Positions 56,342 to 64,000 of a stretch of 64,000 nt of DNA are shown piece after piece (positions within the stretch are counted from its first letter, which is position 1; each line of letters opens with the position of its first letter). A program made the position numbers and the translations under genes. Source of the DNA: an uncultured Phocaeicola sp. (GTDB taxonomy: Bacteria > Bacteroidota > Bacteroidia > Bacteroidales > Bacteroidaceae); assembly GCA_948956705.1 (NCBI GenBank), contig CARCZS010000001.1:1-64000 (forward strand), in the 5' to 3' direction. A model generated the notes under the pieces. That model worked only from the letters and a program-made list of their open reading frames with translations, was not told the DNA's origin and ran no database searches.

Positions 56342-57338
56342 TTTTCCTTTGGTTAGTTTGATAACTCCTGGATGGAATGGGGTTTCCTTTGTCGGTAGAC
56401 TTCTTGATTCAATCTTAAATCAGACATATCCAAACATGGAATACATTTATATAGATGATGGTTCAACAGATGGAACAAAGGACGTGGTTTTGTCTTATAA
56501 GGAAAAATTCCAAAAAGCAGGTATTTCATTTGAATATGTATATAAAGAGAATGGTGGGGTGTCATCTGCTGTGAATGAGGGCCTAAAACGGGTGAAAGGT
56601 GACTATTTGTGTTGGCCGGAATACGATGACATATTGATTTCTGATTCTGTGGAAAGAAAGGTTTGTTATTTGGAAACACATAAGGACTGTGCTGTTGTCA
56701 CCAGTGACGCGTGGCTGGTAGAGGATAATGATATCACTAAAGTTACAGGAGTCCTGTCCCATCATAATCCTAATCGGTTTGATCGTAATCATTTTTTTCA
56801 AGCGTTGATGACCAATTCCATTTTTACTGCGGCGTGCCACATGATTCGAATGTCCATGTTTGATGAGGTAAATCCTGAAAGGTATATATATCCTTCTTGG
56901 ATTGGACCAAACTGGCAGATGCTTCTTCCTGTATATTACAAATTTAATAGAGGATTTATTGAGACTCCTTTGGTGTATTATGTGATTCGTTCCGAAAGTA
57001 TTTCTCATAGTCATAATACATTGGAAAAAAAAGATCGGGCTATTGATGAATATATTCGAATACTGAGATATGTGCTGGGCACGATTGATATGCCGGAGGA
57101 TGATAGATCGTTTTACAATAAGATGATAGATGAAAAGTATTCTTGGGATAGGATGTTGTTGGGGCTGAAGCATAATGATAGAAAAACTTTTGACAAAGGG
57201 TATTTATATTGGAATCAATCGGAGTGTATTCCTGAAAAGGTTGCATTTCTAAAAAAAAGGTTTGACAATCCTTTTTTAAATTGGGCCTGTTTGCTTGTTG
57301 AAAAAGTAGTTGGAAAACTCAAAAAACAATTGTTGTGA
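56328..57338 (+). CDS. Family-2 glycosyltransferase
   Basis: A 336-residue GT-A-fold transferase. Motifs are SLITPGWNGVSFVGRLLDSI, MEYIYIDDGSTDGTKDVV (nucleotide-binding, near residue 38) and CWPEYDDILISDSVERKV (metal-binding, near 95). No membrane helix is visible. It probably adds one sugar to the surface-polysaccharide repeat; donor and acceptor are unknown. Its stop overlaps the GTG start of the next gene by four bases. Confidence 0.88.
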   Translation: MEKNNFPLVSLITPGWNGVSFVGRLLDSILNQTYPNMEYIYIDDGSTDGTKDVVLSYKEKFQKAGISFEYVYKENGGVSSAVNEGLKRVKGDYLCWPEYDDILISDSVERKVCYLETHKDCAVVTSDAWLVEDNDITKVTGVLSHHNPNRFDRNHFFQALMTNSIFTAACHMIRMSMFDEVNPERYIYPSWIGPNWQMLLPVYYKFNRGFIETPLVYYVIRSESISHSHNTLEKKDRAIDEYIRILRYVLGTIDMPEDDRSFYNKMIDEKYSWDRMLLGLKHNDRKTFDKGYLYWNQSECIPEKVAFLKKRFDNPFLNWACLLVEKVVGKLKKQLL

Positions 57339-58579
57339 TACATATAGTGGATAAGCGGCAGTGCTGCGGTTGTGCAGCTTGTGTGCAGAAGTGCCCTAAG
57401 CATTGTATATCTTTGTATGAAGATGAAGAAGGTTTTCTTTATCCTAGGATAGATACAAATAACTGTATAGATTGTGGTTTGTGCGAGAAAGTTTGTCCGT
57501 TTCTGAATTGCGATAAGGCTGTTCCTCCGCAGGAGGTTTGGGCGGTAAAAAATCAAAATGAATCGGATAGAATGCACAGTTCTTCGGGAGGCGTGTTTAT
57601 AGCATTGGCCCGTGAAGTACTGGCATGGGGCGGTGTGGTGTTTGGTGCTGTCTTTGACGGGAATTATGAGGTGAAGATAACTTATTCGGAAACGTTGGAA
57701 GGGGTTCGTTCCATGATGGGAAGCAAATATTTGCAGGCACGGGTGGAAACAGGGTTTGCAGATGCTGAACGTTTTTTGAAGCAGGGGCGTCATGTTTTGT
57801 TTTCGGGAACTCCTTGCCAGATAGCAGGACTTCATAAGTATCTCCGGAAAGATTATCCTAATTTGTTGTCTGTATATTTTCTTTGTCACGGTGTACCGAG
57901 TCCCGGTGTGTGGCGGAGATATTTGAAAGAAACAATGAATGACTTACAATCCGCCCGTAGGGCGGCGGCTGGAAAAAATACAGTTTTTCCTTCTCTAAAT
58001 GTCATGTCTACGATAGTGGGTATAGAATTTAGAGATAAGACACTGCACGGCTGGAAAAAATTCAGTTTTGTTGTCCGTGGAAGCTCCGCCTTTAAGGCGG
58101 ACAAAAATTCAGTTTTGTTGTCCGATATACACCGTGAAAATCCTTTTATGAGAGGTTTCTTATCTGATATTTATCTGCGTCCTTCTTGCTATGAATGTAA
58201 GTGTAAGAACGGGGTGAGTCACAGTGATTTGACTATTGCTGATTTTTGGGGAATTGACCGCTTGATGCCTGATTTTGATGATGATAAAGGGGTGGGGTTG
58301 GTATTGGTAAACACGACTAGTGGACATCATTTTTTTGATAAGCTTTCTATGGAGAAACGTTTGTCCTCATTGGCTGATGTGCAGCCATTGAATGGTGGTT
58401 TCAAGGAATATACCCGACCACATCCTAAACGTGTGCAATTCTTCCAACGGCTTGCGAAAGGGGAGTCAGTGAAGAATATTGTGGAAGATTTGCTGCACGT
58501 TCCATTGTGGCGTAGAATACTAAGAGCCATAAAGGAACTTTGTAGACGCATATTCCAAAGAAAGCTGACATGTGATTAG
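57335..58579 (+). CDS. Fe-S protein of the FrhB (F420 hydrogenase beta-like) family
   Basis: A 414-residue protein with two ferredoxin-type clusters at the N-terminus (CCGCAACVQKCPKHC and CIDCGLCEKVCPF). An FrhB-like core follows: SSSGGVFIALAREVLAWGG, MGSKYLQARV, FSGTPCQIAGLHKYL, FLCHGVPSPGVW and DLTIADFWGI. Such genes are frequent in Bacteroides capsule loci beside pyruvyl transferases; a redox modification of a sugar intermediate is inferred. GTG 57335 is used. A 22-base direct repeat inside the gene (58056-58077, 58103-58124) flanks a short GC-rich palindrome. Confidence 0.8.
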   Translation: MIHIVDKRQCCGCAACVQKCPKHCISLYEDEEGFLYPRIDTNNCIDCGLCEKVCPFLNCDKAVPPQEVWAVKNQNESDRMHSSSGGVFIALAREVLAWGGVVFGAVFDGNYEVKITYSETLEGVRSMMGSKYLQARVETGFADAERFLKQGRHVLFSGTPCQIAGLHKYLRKDYPNLLSVYFLCHGVPSPGVWRRYLKETMNDLQSARRAAAGKNTVFPSLNVMSTIVGIEFRDKTLHGWKKFSFVVRGSSAFKADKNSVLLSDIHRENPFMRGFLSDIYLRPSCYECKCKNGVSHSDLTIADFWGIDRLMPDFDDDKGVGLVLVNTTSGHHFFDKLSMEKRLSSLADVQPLNGGFKEYTRPHPKRVQFFQRLAKGESVKNIVEDLLHVPLWRRILRAIKELCRRIFQRKLTCD

Positions 58580-58641
58580 GAAAAACAGAATGAAATTTGT
58601 TTCTTTGCATAGAAAACAAACTAAAAAGGGAATTGACATCA

Positions 58642-59637
58642 ATGCCACAATTCATTCAAAATATACAGATCAAGAACTTCAAATCAGCAAAGAATGTCAG
58701 GTTTGAAGACTGTAAGCGAATCAATCTTTTGATCGGCAAGCCTAACGTCGGTAAGAGCAATTTGCTGGAAGCCTTATCCATCTTTTGTCTTCCATTTTTG
58801 AAGTATCTTAAAAAGAAGGATTTGCAACAGTTTGTCAGGGTGGAAAATATCTCGGAATTGTTCTGTAACGGTAATGTTGAAAGTGACATACAGATTCAGG
58901 CAGACGGGAAGCAAGCTGTACTCAGGTGGGTTCCGCAGGGGGGCATTGAAGTGAGTTTGCAATATGCAGCTTCAGAAGAGGCAATAACGTTGCCTTTTTC
59001 AAGTACATTGACATGTACGAAGAAAAATATACCGGACACCTCGGATAATCCCTTCCGTTATTATATTTTCCCGGCATCTTTTACCAGGGAGAGTAGTTTG
59101 CAGAACTTTTTATTGCCTCCTTCCGGTGGTAACTTGATGACTGCCGTCTCCTTGTTGTCTGCATTGAAAGATGAACTTTCCGCTATATTTCATGAATACG
59201 GTCTGAAGTATGTGTTTGATGCGGGCAGTCAGGAGATCAAGGTGATGAAAGAAAGTGGTGATGGAGAAATCTTTTTGATACCGTTTCATTCTTTGGCAGA
59301 TACATTACAGCGGCTGATATTTTATAAGGCTGCCATATTGAGCAACAAGCGGAGCATATTGCTGTTTGAGGAGCCTGAAGCGCACACTTATCCTCCTTAT
59401 ATCACTAATGTGGTGCAAAGTGTTATAGACTCGACGGACAACCAGTTCTTCATCACGACTCATAGCCCTTATATTATCAATGCTCTGCTGGAGCAATTGA
59501 ATGATGAGGTTGCCATCTATTTCGTGGACATGAAGTCGGGAAATACTACCGTGCAACGTGCGACGGAGGATGAAATGCAAGAAATGTATGAGAGCGGGGT
59601 GGATTTGTTTTTTAATATAGAAACATATTTGAAGTAA
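58642..59637 (+). CDS. AAA/OLD-like ATPase of a probable defence pair
   Basis: A 331-residue SMC/OLD-type ATPase. It starts FIQNIQIKNFKSAKNVRF. Walker A is GKPNVGKSNLLEAL (residues 32-39 core), a signature-like helix is FHSLADTLQRLIFYKAAIL, Walker B/D-loop is SILLFEEPEAHTYPPY and the switch histidine is in FFITTHSPYIINALL. It lacks its own nuclease domain. ATG 58642 (MPQFIQN) is preferred to an in-frame TTG 15 codons upstream. Its stop and the next start overlap (TAATG), so the two are translationally coupled. AriA and related defence ATPases share this architecture. Confidence 0.82.
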   Translation: MPQFIQNIQIKNFKSAKNVRFEDCKRINLLIGKPNVGKSNLLEALSIFCLPFLKYLKKKDLQQFVRVENISELFCNGNVESDIQIQADGKQAVLRWVPQGGIEVSLQYAASEEAITLPFSSTLTCTKKNIPDTSDNPFRYYIFPASFTRESSLQNFLLPPSGGNLMTAVSLLSALKDELSAIFHEYGLKYVFDAGSQEIKVMKESGDGEIFLIPFHSLADTLQRLIFYKAAILSNKRSILLFEEPEAHTYPPYITNVVQSVIDSTDNQFFITTHSPYIINALLEQLNDEVAIYFVDMKSGNTTVQRATEDEMQEMYESGVDLFFNIETYLK

Positions 59638-60167
59638 TGAAAGACTTGTTCATCATTCCGGAATGTTATATTGACACAAATCTGGTAGAAACTTTGATAA
59701 TAACTGATGGGTGTAATCATCAAAAAGGTTGCAATACAGTGGTGAAGACGATGCAACAGAAGTTTGCCAACGCCTTTTCTGTAGGAATTATAGATGAAGA
59801 TAAACGCCAGGTGAGTTATGTGAAAGAGTTTTCCGAGATAGCGCGTACTCCTTCATTACGGCTTAAGAAACATGGTTCTAAATCTCATTATCTGATCATG
59901 GTATCTCCTGCAATGGATGGATTTTTATTGAAATGTGCGGAAGAATTAGGAATCAGTATGGAAGAATATGGTTATACTTCTTGTTTGAAAGAATTTACGT
60001 CTATAACAAAGTCTGTAACCAGTAAGAATGATTCAGCCTTTAAAAAACTTTTTAAAGCGTTAGATAATGCTTCGGAGATGATTGTGTTGAAGGAATGGCT
60101 GGAGTATCTGAAAAAGAATCAATATAAGTGCAATGTGGACGAGTTGAAAAAGATAGCTAAAGTATGA
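59637..60167 (+). CDS. Small Toprim-like partner of the ATPase
   Basis: A 176-residue protein of unknown family. The N-terminal LFIIPECYIDTNLVETLI carries Glu9 after a strand, and VGIIDEDKRQ carries Asp53-x-Asp55. That Glu...DxD order is the core of Toprim nucleases. HYLIMVSPAMDGFLLKCAEE resembles the NP-x-x-E-x-W-L stretch of RloB/AriB-type proteins. It is smaller than AriB (about 250-300). The coupling to the ATPase suggests a two-protein effector. The assignment is by eye and needs a profile comparison. Confidence 0.6.
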   Translation: MKDLFIIPECYIDTNLVETLIITDGCNHQKGCNTVVKTMQQKFANAFSVGIIDEDKRQVSYVKEFSEIARTPSLRLKKHGSKSHYLIMVSPAMDGFLLKCAEELGISMEEYGYTSCLKEFTSITKSVTSKNDSAFKKLFKALDNASEMIVLKEWLEYLKKNQYKCNVDELKKIAKV

Positions 60168-60179
60168 AAGGAGCTGTTT

Positions 60180-60593
60180 TCACAACCCCCCATACTCCTT
60201 CACCGCATCAAAACAAGGACAGCCCTTCAGCGGATTCAAATCCCGATGTCCTACAATGATTGCTTCGGGCAGGACAGCCCGCAACTCCCGGAGCAAGGCC
60301 AGCAGGGTCGCTTTCTGTTCCAGTGTCCGTGTGTCCGCGGGTATGCCGCCGGCAGACAGGCCCCCTTCATAACAGATGCCGACAGAATGCCGGTTGTGGT
60401 TCTTGCAGTGCGCTCCGATTCGCTCCAGCGAGCGTCCGCGGTGAATCCCGCCGTCGCGCGTGATGTAGAAATGGTAACCGATATCCTTGAAACCGCGGTG
60501 GTGGATATGGTCGTGGCGGCAGGTCTCGAAATCCAGGTTCCGCCCCTCAGGGGTGGCGGAACAATGGATGATGATCAATGTTATCTTGCGCAT
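60180..60593 (-). CDS. N-acetylmuramoyl-L-alanine amidase, T7-lysozyme type
   Basis: A 137-residue single-domain amidase_2 enzyme that cuts between MurNAc and L-alanine. Zinc-ligand regions are LIIIHCSATPEG (His10) and IIVGHRDLNPLKGCPCFDA (histidine and cysteine), with GYHFYITRDGGIHRGRSL and HSVGICYEGGL between them. No signal peptide is present. It is the last gene of a minus-strand cassette after smalltalk and HU-like genes, a grouping often seen next to Bacteroides polysaccharide loci. Confidence 0.92.
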   Translation of the reverse strand: MRKITLIIIHCSATPEGRNLDFETCRHDHIHHRGFKDIGYHFYITRDGGIHRGRSLERIGAHCKNHNRHSVGICYEGGLSAGGIPADTRTLEQKATLLALLRELRAVLPEAIIVGHRDLNPLKGCPCFDAVKEYGGL

Positions 60594-60602
60594 ACCGGCC
60601 GG

Positions 60603-60707
60603 TTAAATACAACTTTGTATACCTATGACGCTGCCTATAGCAGTTGCCACTGCAATGATAACTTTCAGGATGGTGCTCCAAGTAGATTTTCTTTTCTGAT
60701 TTTCCAT
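60603..60707 (-). CDS. Smalltalk protein
   Basis: A 34-residue peptide on the minus strand from ATG 60705-60707 to TAA 60603-60605. It starts MENQKRKSTWSTILKVIIA, continues with a hydrophobic helix (VIIAVATAIGSVIGI) and ends QSCI. The W-x-x-I-L-x-V start, single helix and terminal SC match the smalltalk family of Bacteroidales. Its role is unknown. It sits nine bases upstream of the amidase. Confidence 0.82.
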   Translation of the reverse strand: MENQKRKSTWSTILKVIIAVATAIGSVIGIQSCI

Positions 60708-60742
60708 AAAGGATAAAGTTTTAAGTGTGATACATTAAAGAT

Positions 60743-61216
60743 TTAGACTTCCGGTTCGTTTTTGCTCTTCAGCAGGTCTGCCACGGTTTTTCCTTCCTTT
60801 TCGGCACGCAGTGCGGCGGCCTGTGCGGCACGGCTGGCTACAGGTTGGAATTCCAGTGTGCCGAAGATGGTTTTTAAATCCTCTCCGGGAACATATTGGA
60901 TATTGACTCCGGTGATATGGGCGGCGGTGAAATCCGTCAGTTTTTCCGTTCCTATACTGGCTATCTGGAGACGGAACTTGCCCAGTTCACCGAAATCCAC
61001 CTGCTTTCCTTCGGTAAGGGCTTCCAGCAGATTGTCTACAGTAGCGGTGAGAACGGCCACCACATCGGCGCGACTCACGGTAGTCTGTGAAGAAACACGT
61101 TTGCTGAGTTGTTTCAAGGTAAGTTCGCCATTGATCTGTGAGGTGGCGTAAGCTTTGGGAGCCGCATCCTTGTCCAGAGGATTGGGACGTAATGAAACAC
61201 TGTAATTTAATGCCAT
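60743..61216 (-). CDS. HU-family DNA-binding protein, HU-HIG type
   Basis: A 157-residue protein. A Bacteroidales-specific N-terminus (ALNYSVSLRPNPLDKDA) is followed by an HU-like domain (ELTLKQLSKRVSSQTTVSRADVVAVL, VDFGELGKFRLQI) with a C-terminal tail in place of the long HU DNA-binding arms. It heads the smalltalk-amidase operon (intergenic ~35 bases). A role in DNA architecture or regulation of the neighbouring locus is inferred only. Confidence 0.88.
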   Translation of the reverse strand: MALNYSVSLRPNPLDKDAAPKAYATSQINGELTLKQLSKRVSSQTTVSRADVVAVLTATVDNLLEALTEGKQVDFGELGKFRLQIASIGTEKLTDFTAAHITGVNIQYVPGEDLKTIFGTLEFQPVASRAAQAAALRAEKEGKTVADLLKSKNEPEV

Positions 61217-61496
61217 AATGATTTTGTTGTTAAATGATTAATATGAATTGAACATGACAAAGATAACACTTCGGAAAGGTGTGGATATGAAGGGAAATAA
61301 ACAGACATGAAGGTGTGTGACACATTGTGGCGGAGAATGAAATAAAGTGAATTAAAGGTTTTGATATATTTTTATATGTGAGTTGTTTTTGTTACATTTG
61401 CTTTGATAGATAATCTCTGTGAATAAGCTTGCTGCAAAGGAGTTGTAATAGCTGGATATTTACGGATAATAGAAACGTTTTAAAAAAGTGAATGTA

Positions 61497-61736
61497 ATGA
61501 ACGAAGAAGAAACGTATATGGGCGAATGGCCGGTGAAGCCTTATTACAAACGGGATTTGGCCATGGGATATGCCCCCGATATCACTCCTGTGGCAGCATT
61601 GAACCGCCTTTCTGCCTGGATACACCATCATAAGCCGCTTTATCAGGCTTTGCTCGATTCGGGCTATGCGGACAGACAGCGTATTTTCAATTCGGTACAA
61701 GTGGGGTTGATTTTCCATTATTTGGGAAGACCGTAG
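61497..61736 (+). CDS. DUF4248 protein
   Basis: A 79-residue protein. The sequence PVKPYYKRDLAMGYAPDITP followed by ALNRLSAWIHHHKPLYQAL and the C-terminal VQVGLIFHYLGRP match the DUF4248 family of Bacteroidales, whose function is unknown. ATG 61497 is preferred over an in-frame GTG at 61488. A -7 box (TACATTTG, 61393-61400) lies upstream. It is divergent from the HU-like gene and convergent with the primase-helicase. Confidence 0.75.
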   Translation: MNEEETYMGEWPVKPYYKRDLAMGYAPDITPVAALNRLSAWIHHHKPLYQALLDSGYADRQRIFNSVQVGLIFHYLGRP

Positions 61737-61800
61737 GAGTCGGGCGTCCGTATGCTTGGTTCTACACGTCAGTATGTGCAGACCTATGCATACGTATGTA

Positions 61801-61830
61801 TCGCCTCACACAGACGTATATGTGAGGCGA
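61801..61830. repeat. Perfect 10-base hairpin in the DUF4248/primase gap
   Basis: TCGCCTCACA (61801-61810) pairs with TGTGAGGCGA (61821-61830) across a 10-base loop. There is no T run, so it is not a standard terminator. Several CGTATG/TATGT words surround it (61749-61842). Confidence 0.6.
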
Positions 61831-61844
61831 CATCGCCGTATGGA

Positions 61845-63851
61845 TTAACCATTGTTACTACTACATTCCTCTTCGCTCTCATGCTCTTCATAACGTCCGC
61901 AGGGCTGGCGGGTGTAGTACACGGTTCCCGTGCGGCACAGTTCCTGGTCGCGCACTTTCAGCACATCCAGGCGGGTGAAGGCACGGTCGGGTTCGTTTAT
62001 ACGGGTGATGGAGAGGATGAAATCGGCCAGATTCGCCCAATTGGCACTGCCGGATATGGTGTACATGTTGATGTCCTCCATTGCGTTCTTTCCGTCTATT
62101 TTCTTCAGGCTGCGCGGATGAGCCACGATGATTACCCAGATATGGTTCTCGCGCCCCCACGACTGGAAACGGGTCAGCATCGACTTGATGCTTTGGGTTT
62201 CGGTCTCGCCTTTTCCGCTTTGCGCCTCTACAAAAAGATAAGGGTCTATCACCAGATATTTCAACGGCTGCCTGCGGCGTACCAGATCGGCCCGGTGCAG
62301 AATGTTTCCGGGAGTGGGCGGCACTTCGTGCATATCCAGATGAATCATGTGAGTGTTCAGAAAATCAATATAGGGTGTCAGCTGCTCGTCGGTATAGGCG
62401 GTGGTGTTGGCTTTGCCCAGCAGCAGGTGTATCAGGTGTGCTATATGCTTGTCCTTGTCCGGAACTTCGAAAGAGAGGTAGCATACAAAGCGTTCCGTGT
62501 CGCGCATGATGCGGCTGGTCAGGTCGTTCAGAAAATCCGTTTTTCCGCTGTTGGGCATACCGGTCATGATGATCAGGCCGCCTGTGTCGGTGGGATGGAA
62601 AACGCGGTCGGTCAAGGGGCCGTAGCCCACGCTGTAGCCGTGGTCGTATTTGCCGTGCAGCACATTCATCACCTCTTCCCTGCGTTGTTCTACAGTGATG
62701 ATATCGGTGGTGTGGCAGGCACAGGCATCTTCTATGACGCTTTGCACCACTTCGGTGCCGTAAAGATTCATCACATCGCCTATGTCTTTGCATCCTCCGG
62801 GCAGGGTGGTGAAAAGGCAGCGTGCTCCGAAGTAGTCGGACAGATGTTTCACCAGTGTGCGTCCGGGCAGGTCGGTGTCACCGCAGAGCACGATATCCTG
62901 CACCTGGTCCAGCCAGGAAGTGAATGCCTCGAAGCTTTTCGCCAGGTCGCTTGCCGCTCCCGAGGGCACGCTGATGACGTGGCGGTATCCTGCTTCCATC
63001 AGTACCAACACATCTTTTTCGCCTTCTACGATAATGAGTCGGGGAATGGTCTCTTCCTCCACCAACAGCGGATTGATGCAGTCTATGTTGTAGGGAGCGC
63101 ATGGTTTGGTGGGCGAATCCTGACTCCAGAATTTGCTGTAGGTTACGGGAGATTCTTCCGTTTTTCCGTCCGGAATTTCTATCTCTCCGGATACTGCGGA
63201 GGCGTTGGCAGCGGTAACGGTCTTTGCGGATGGCGAGGGGCTGCATGAGCGGTACTTGGCATTAACGGGACGTCCGTCCACGTAGTTCACGTAGGCGATG
63301 CAGGGAAAGACGGAGGAAGCCTGTTCGCGTTTGTCCTCACTGTTCTTGGTGATGCAGTAATGACGCAGGCAGCCGATATGCGTTGCGATGGCTGTGGCGA
63401 GAGAGATGCCCTGATCGGCCAGATAACGGCGTGCTGCCAGTTGGTCAGGATCCGTACACTCGGGCGATTCGTCCAGCGGCTTGATTTTTTGCAACACGGC
63501 GGGGGATAGGATTTTGTAGTCGCCCGGCAGCATGGGGACTTCGTTCACGCTGTTTTCTGTCGCATTTCGATATTCCGGCAGGTTGCCTGTGAGGTGGCGC
63601 GTTCCGGGGGGTGGACATGTTCCGGTTCGATCGGACGACTTTTCTTTGGGGTAAGAGAATATGGAACGCTTGTCCTTGCAATAATCAGTCAGGATGCCAT
63701 TGAATTCGCATCCGGCGTAGAAGCAATGATACAGCCCTTTGGCTTTTGAGATATACAGATGCATGGTACCGCATTTGGGACACCGGGCAATGAAATTTTT
63801 TCCCGCATTCTTACGGTCGGGAAAGTCGGAGAGAGAATAATAAGGTTTCAT
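61845..63851 (-). CDS. T7 gp4-like primase-helicase
   Basis: A 668-residue replication protein. An N-terminal zinc finger has Cys24, Cys27, Cys43 and Cys48 (ARCPKCGTMHLY, YHCFYAGCEF). The Toprim domain has RLIIVEGEKDVLVL and DIVLCGDTDLPGRTL (near residue 310). The C-terminal RecA-like helicase has Walker A MTGMPNSGKTDFL (near 422), a Walker B-like YLVIDPYLFVEA and VIIVAHPRSLKKIDG. This is the layout of phage-type primase-helicases. In Bacteroides such genes sit beside HU-HIG, amidase and smalltalk genes, possibly a domesticated mobile replication module. Confidence 0.85.
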   Translation of the reverse strand: MKPYYSLSDFPDRKNAGKNFIARCPKCGTMHLYISKAKGLYHCFYAGCEFNGILTDYCKDKRSIFSYPKEKSSDRTGTCPPPGTRHLTGNLPEYRNATENSVNEVPMLPGDYKILSPAVLQKIKPLDESPECTDPDQLAARRYLADQGISLATAIATHIGCLRHYCITKNSEDKREQASSVFPCIAYVNYVDGRPVNAKYRSCSPSPSAKTVTAANASAVSGEIEIPDGKTEESPVTYSKFWSQDSPTKPCAPYNIDCINPLLVEEETIPRLIIVEGEKDVLVLMEAGYRHVISVPSGAASDLAKSFEAFTSWLDQVQDIVLCGDTDLPGRTLVKHLSDYFGARCLFTTLPGGCKDIGDVMNLYGTEVVQSVIEDACACHTTDIITVEQRREEVMNVLHGKYDHGYSVGYGPLTDRVFHPTDTGGLIIMTGMPNSGKTDFLNDLTSRIMRDTERFVCYLSFEVPDKDKHIAHLIHLLLGKANTTAYTDEQLTPYIDFLNTHMIHLDMHEVPPTPGNILHRADLVRRRQPLKYLVIDPYLFVEAQSGKGETETQSIKSMLTRFQSWGRENHIWVIIVAHPRSLKKIDGKNAMEDINMYTISGSANWANLADFILSITRINEPDRAFTRLDVLKVRDQELCRTGTVYYTRQPCGRYEEHESEEECSSNNG

Positions 63852-63853
63852 TT

Positions 63854-63935
63854 GAATTAAAAATTGAGAATTAAAAATTAAAAAATAAATGCCGGGCAGC
63901 CAATGCGCAGCCCACTAATCATAAACCACTAACCA
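63854..63935. repeat. AT-rich direct repeats upstream of the primase gene
   Basis: AATTAAAAATTGAGAATTAA runs into further AATTAAAAA copies (63854-63888). A second patch has CCACTAA at 63912-63918, 63926-63932 and 63933-63939, spaced by multiples of seven. Such simple intergenic tracts are common in Bacteroides; no promoter box is clear. Confidence 0.5.
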
Positions 63936-64000
63936 CTAATCCCCCGTGTCTATCCATTCTTTGGACAGCACGTTCCAGATGGCGGTTTCGACAGGTCGTG
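63936..64000 (-). CDS. C-terminal end of an unidentified protein
   Basis: An open minus-strand frame enters from the right edge and ends at TAG (63936-63938). It reads RPVETAIWNVLSKEWIDTGD, 20 residues and stop. The frame is plausible as the gene preceding the primase-helicase, but it is too short to name. Alternative frames stop earlier. Confidence 0.35.
   Translation of the reverse strand, partial: RPVETAIWNVLSKEWIDTGD

Noticed and set aside
61801..61830. Rho-independent terminator
   Set aside because: A perfect stem is present but no T run follows on either strand.
61752..63248. 498-residue plus-strand open frame
   Set aside because: It is fully antisense to the primase-helicase, whose motifs are clear, and its composition (histidine- and valine-rich, no motif) is that of a shadow frame.

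Overview
The window looks like chromosome of a gut Bacteroidales, most likely Phocaeicola/Bacteroides (vulgatus- or dorei-like). The signs are a SusC/SusD-type polysaccharide utilization locus, tandem S46 dipeptidyl-peptidases, Bacteroides-type promoters (-7 box TAnnTTTG, -33 box TTTG), weak Shine-Dalgarno sequences, a UpxY-type capsule antiterminator and a 34-residue smalltalk protein. The species is an inference.

Layout. 1-9.3 kb: end of a glycan-utilization locus. An IS982-family element ends at 354 and cuts into a susC gene of which only the last ~210 codons remain; then come susD, three family-43 glycoside hydrolases and an unassigned secreted helical-barrel protein. 9.6-12.5 kb: pabB-pabC and an anchored protein of unknown role. 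12.5-18.3 kb: MFS transporter, pheS, a DUF4348 lipoprotein, murB, an MBL-fold hydrolase and nth. 18.3-21.5 kb: an operon for arginine-citrulline-ornithine breakdown (deiminase-like enzyme, CtlX, RocD). 21.7-23.9 kb: a queuosine operon (precursor transporter, queC, queF) headed by a probable preQ1 riboswitch, with two unusual repeats inside it. 24.0 kb: tRNA-Ser(GGA). 24.4-27.0 kb: dnaX diverging from a DivIC-like gene. 27.1-31.5 kb: two S46 peptidases, one DPP11-like and one DPP7-like. 32.4-37.3 kb: a five-gene minus-strand operon (GT2, pyrC, stand-alone MetH activation domain, phosphoesterase, plsC). 37.5-41 kb: envelope proteins and an S41 protease. 41.1-44.5 kb: AspT-AspD, an aspartate/alanine energy cycle. 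44.6-53.3 kb: lipoprotein, TPR protein, DUF418 protein, mfd and tonB.

53.3-64 kb is the accessory region. A ~175-bp segment bounded by 30-bp inverted repeats (29/30 identical) carries a promoter that now points away from a short surface-polysaccharide operon: UpxY-like antiterminator, flippase, glycosyltransferase and Fe-S FrhB-like enzyme. This is the architecture of a phase-variable invertible promoter in the OFF state. The operon continues into a translationally coupled ATPase plus Toprim-like pair that resembles ATPase/nuclease phage-defence modules and may be phase-controlled with the capsule genes. A convergent cassette follows: amidase, smalltalk protein, HU-like protein, DUF4248 protein and T7-type primase-helicase.

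All functions are read from protein motifs and gene context. No database search was run.
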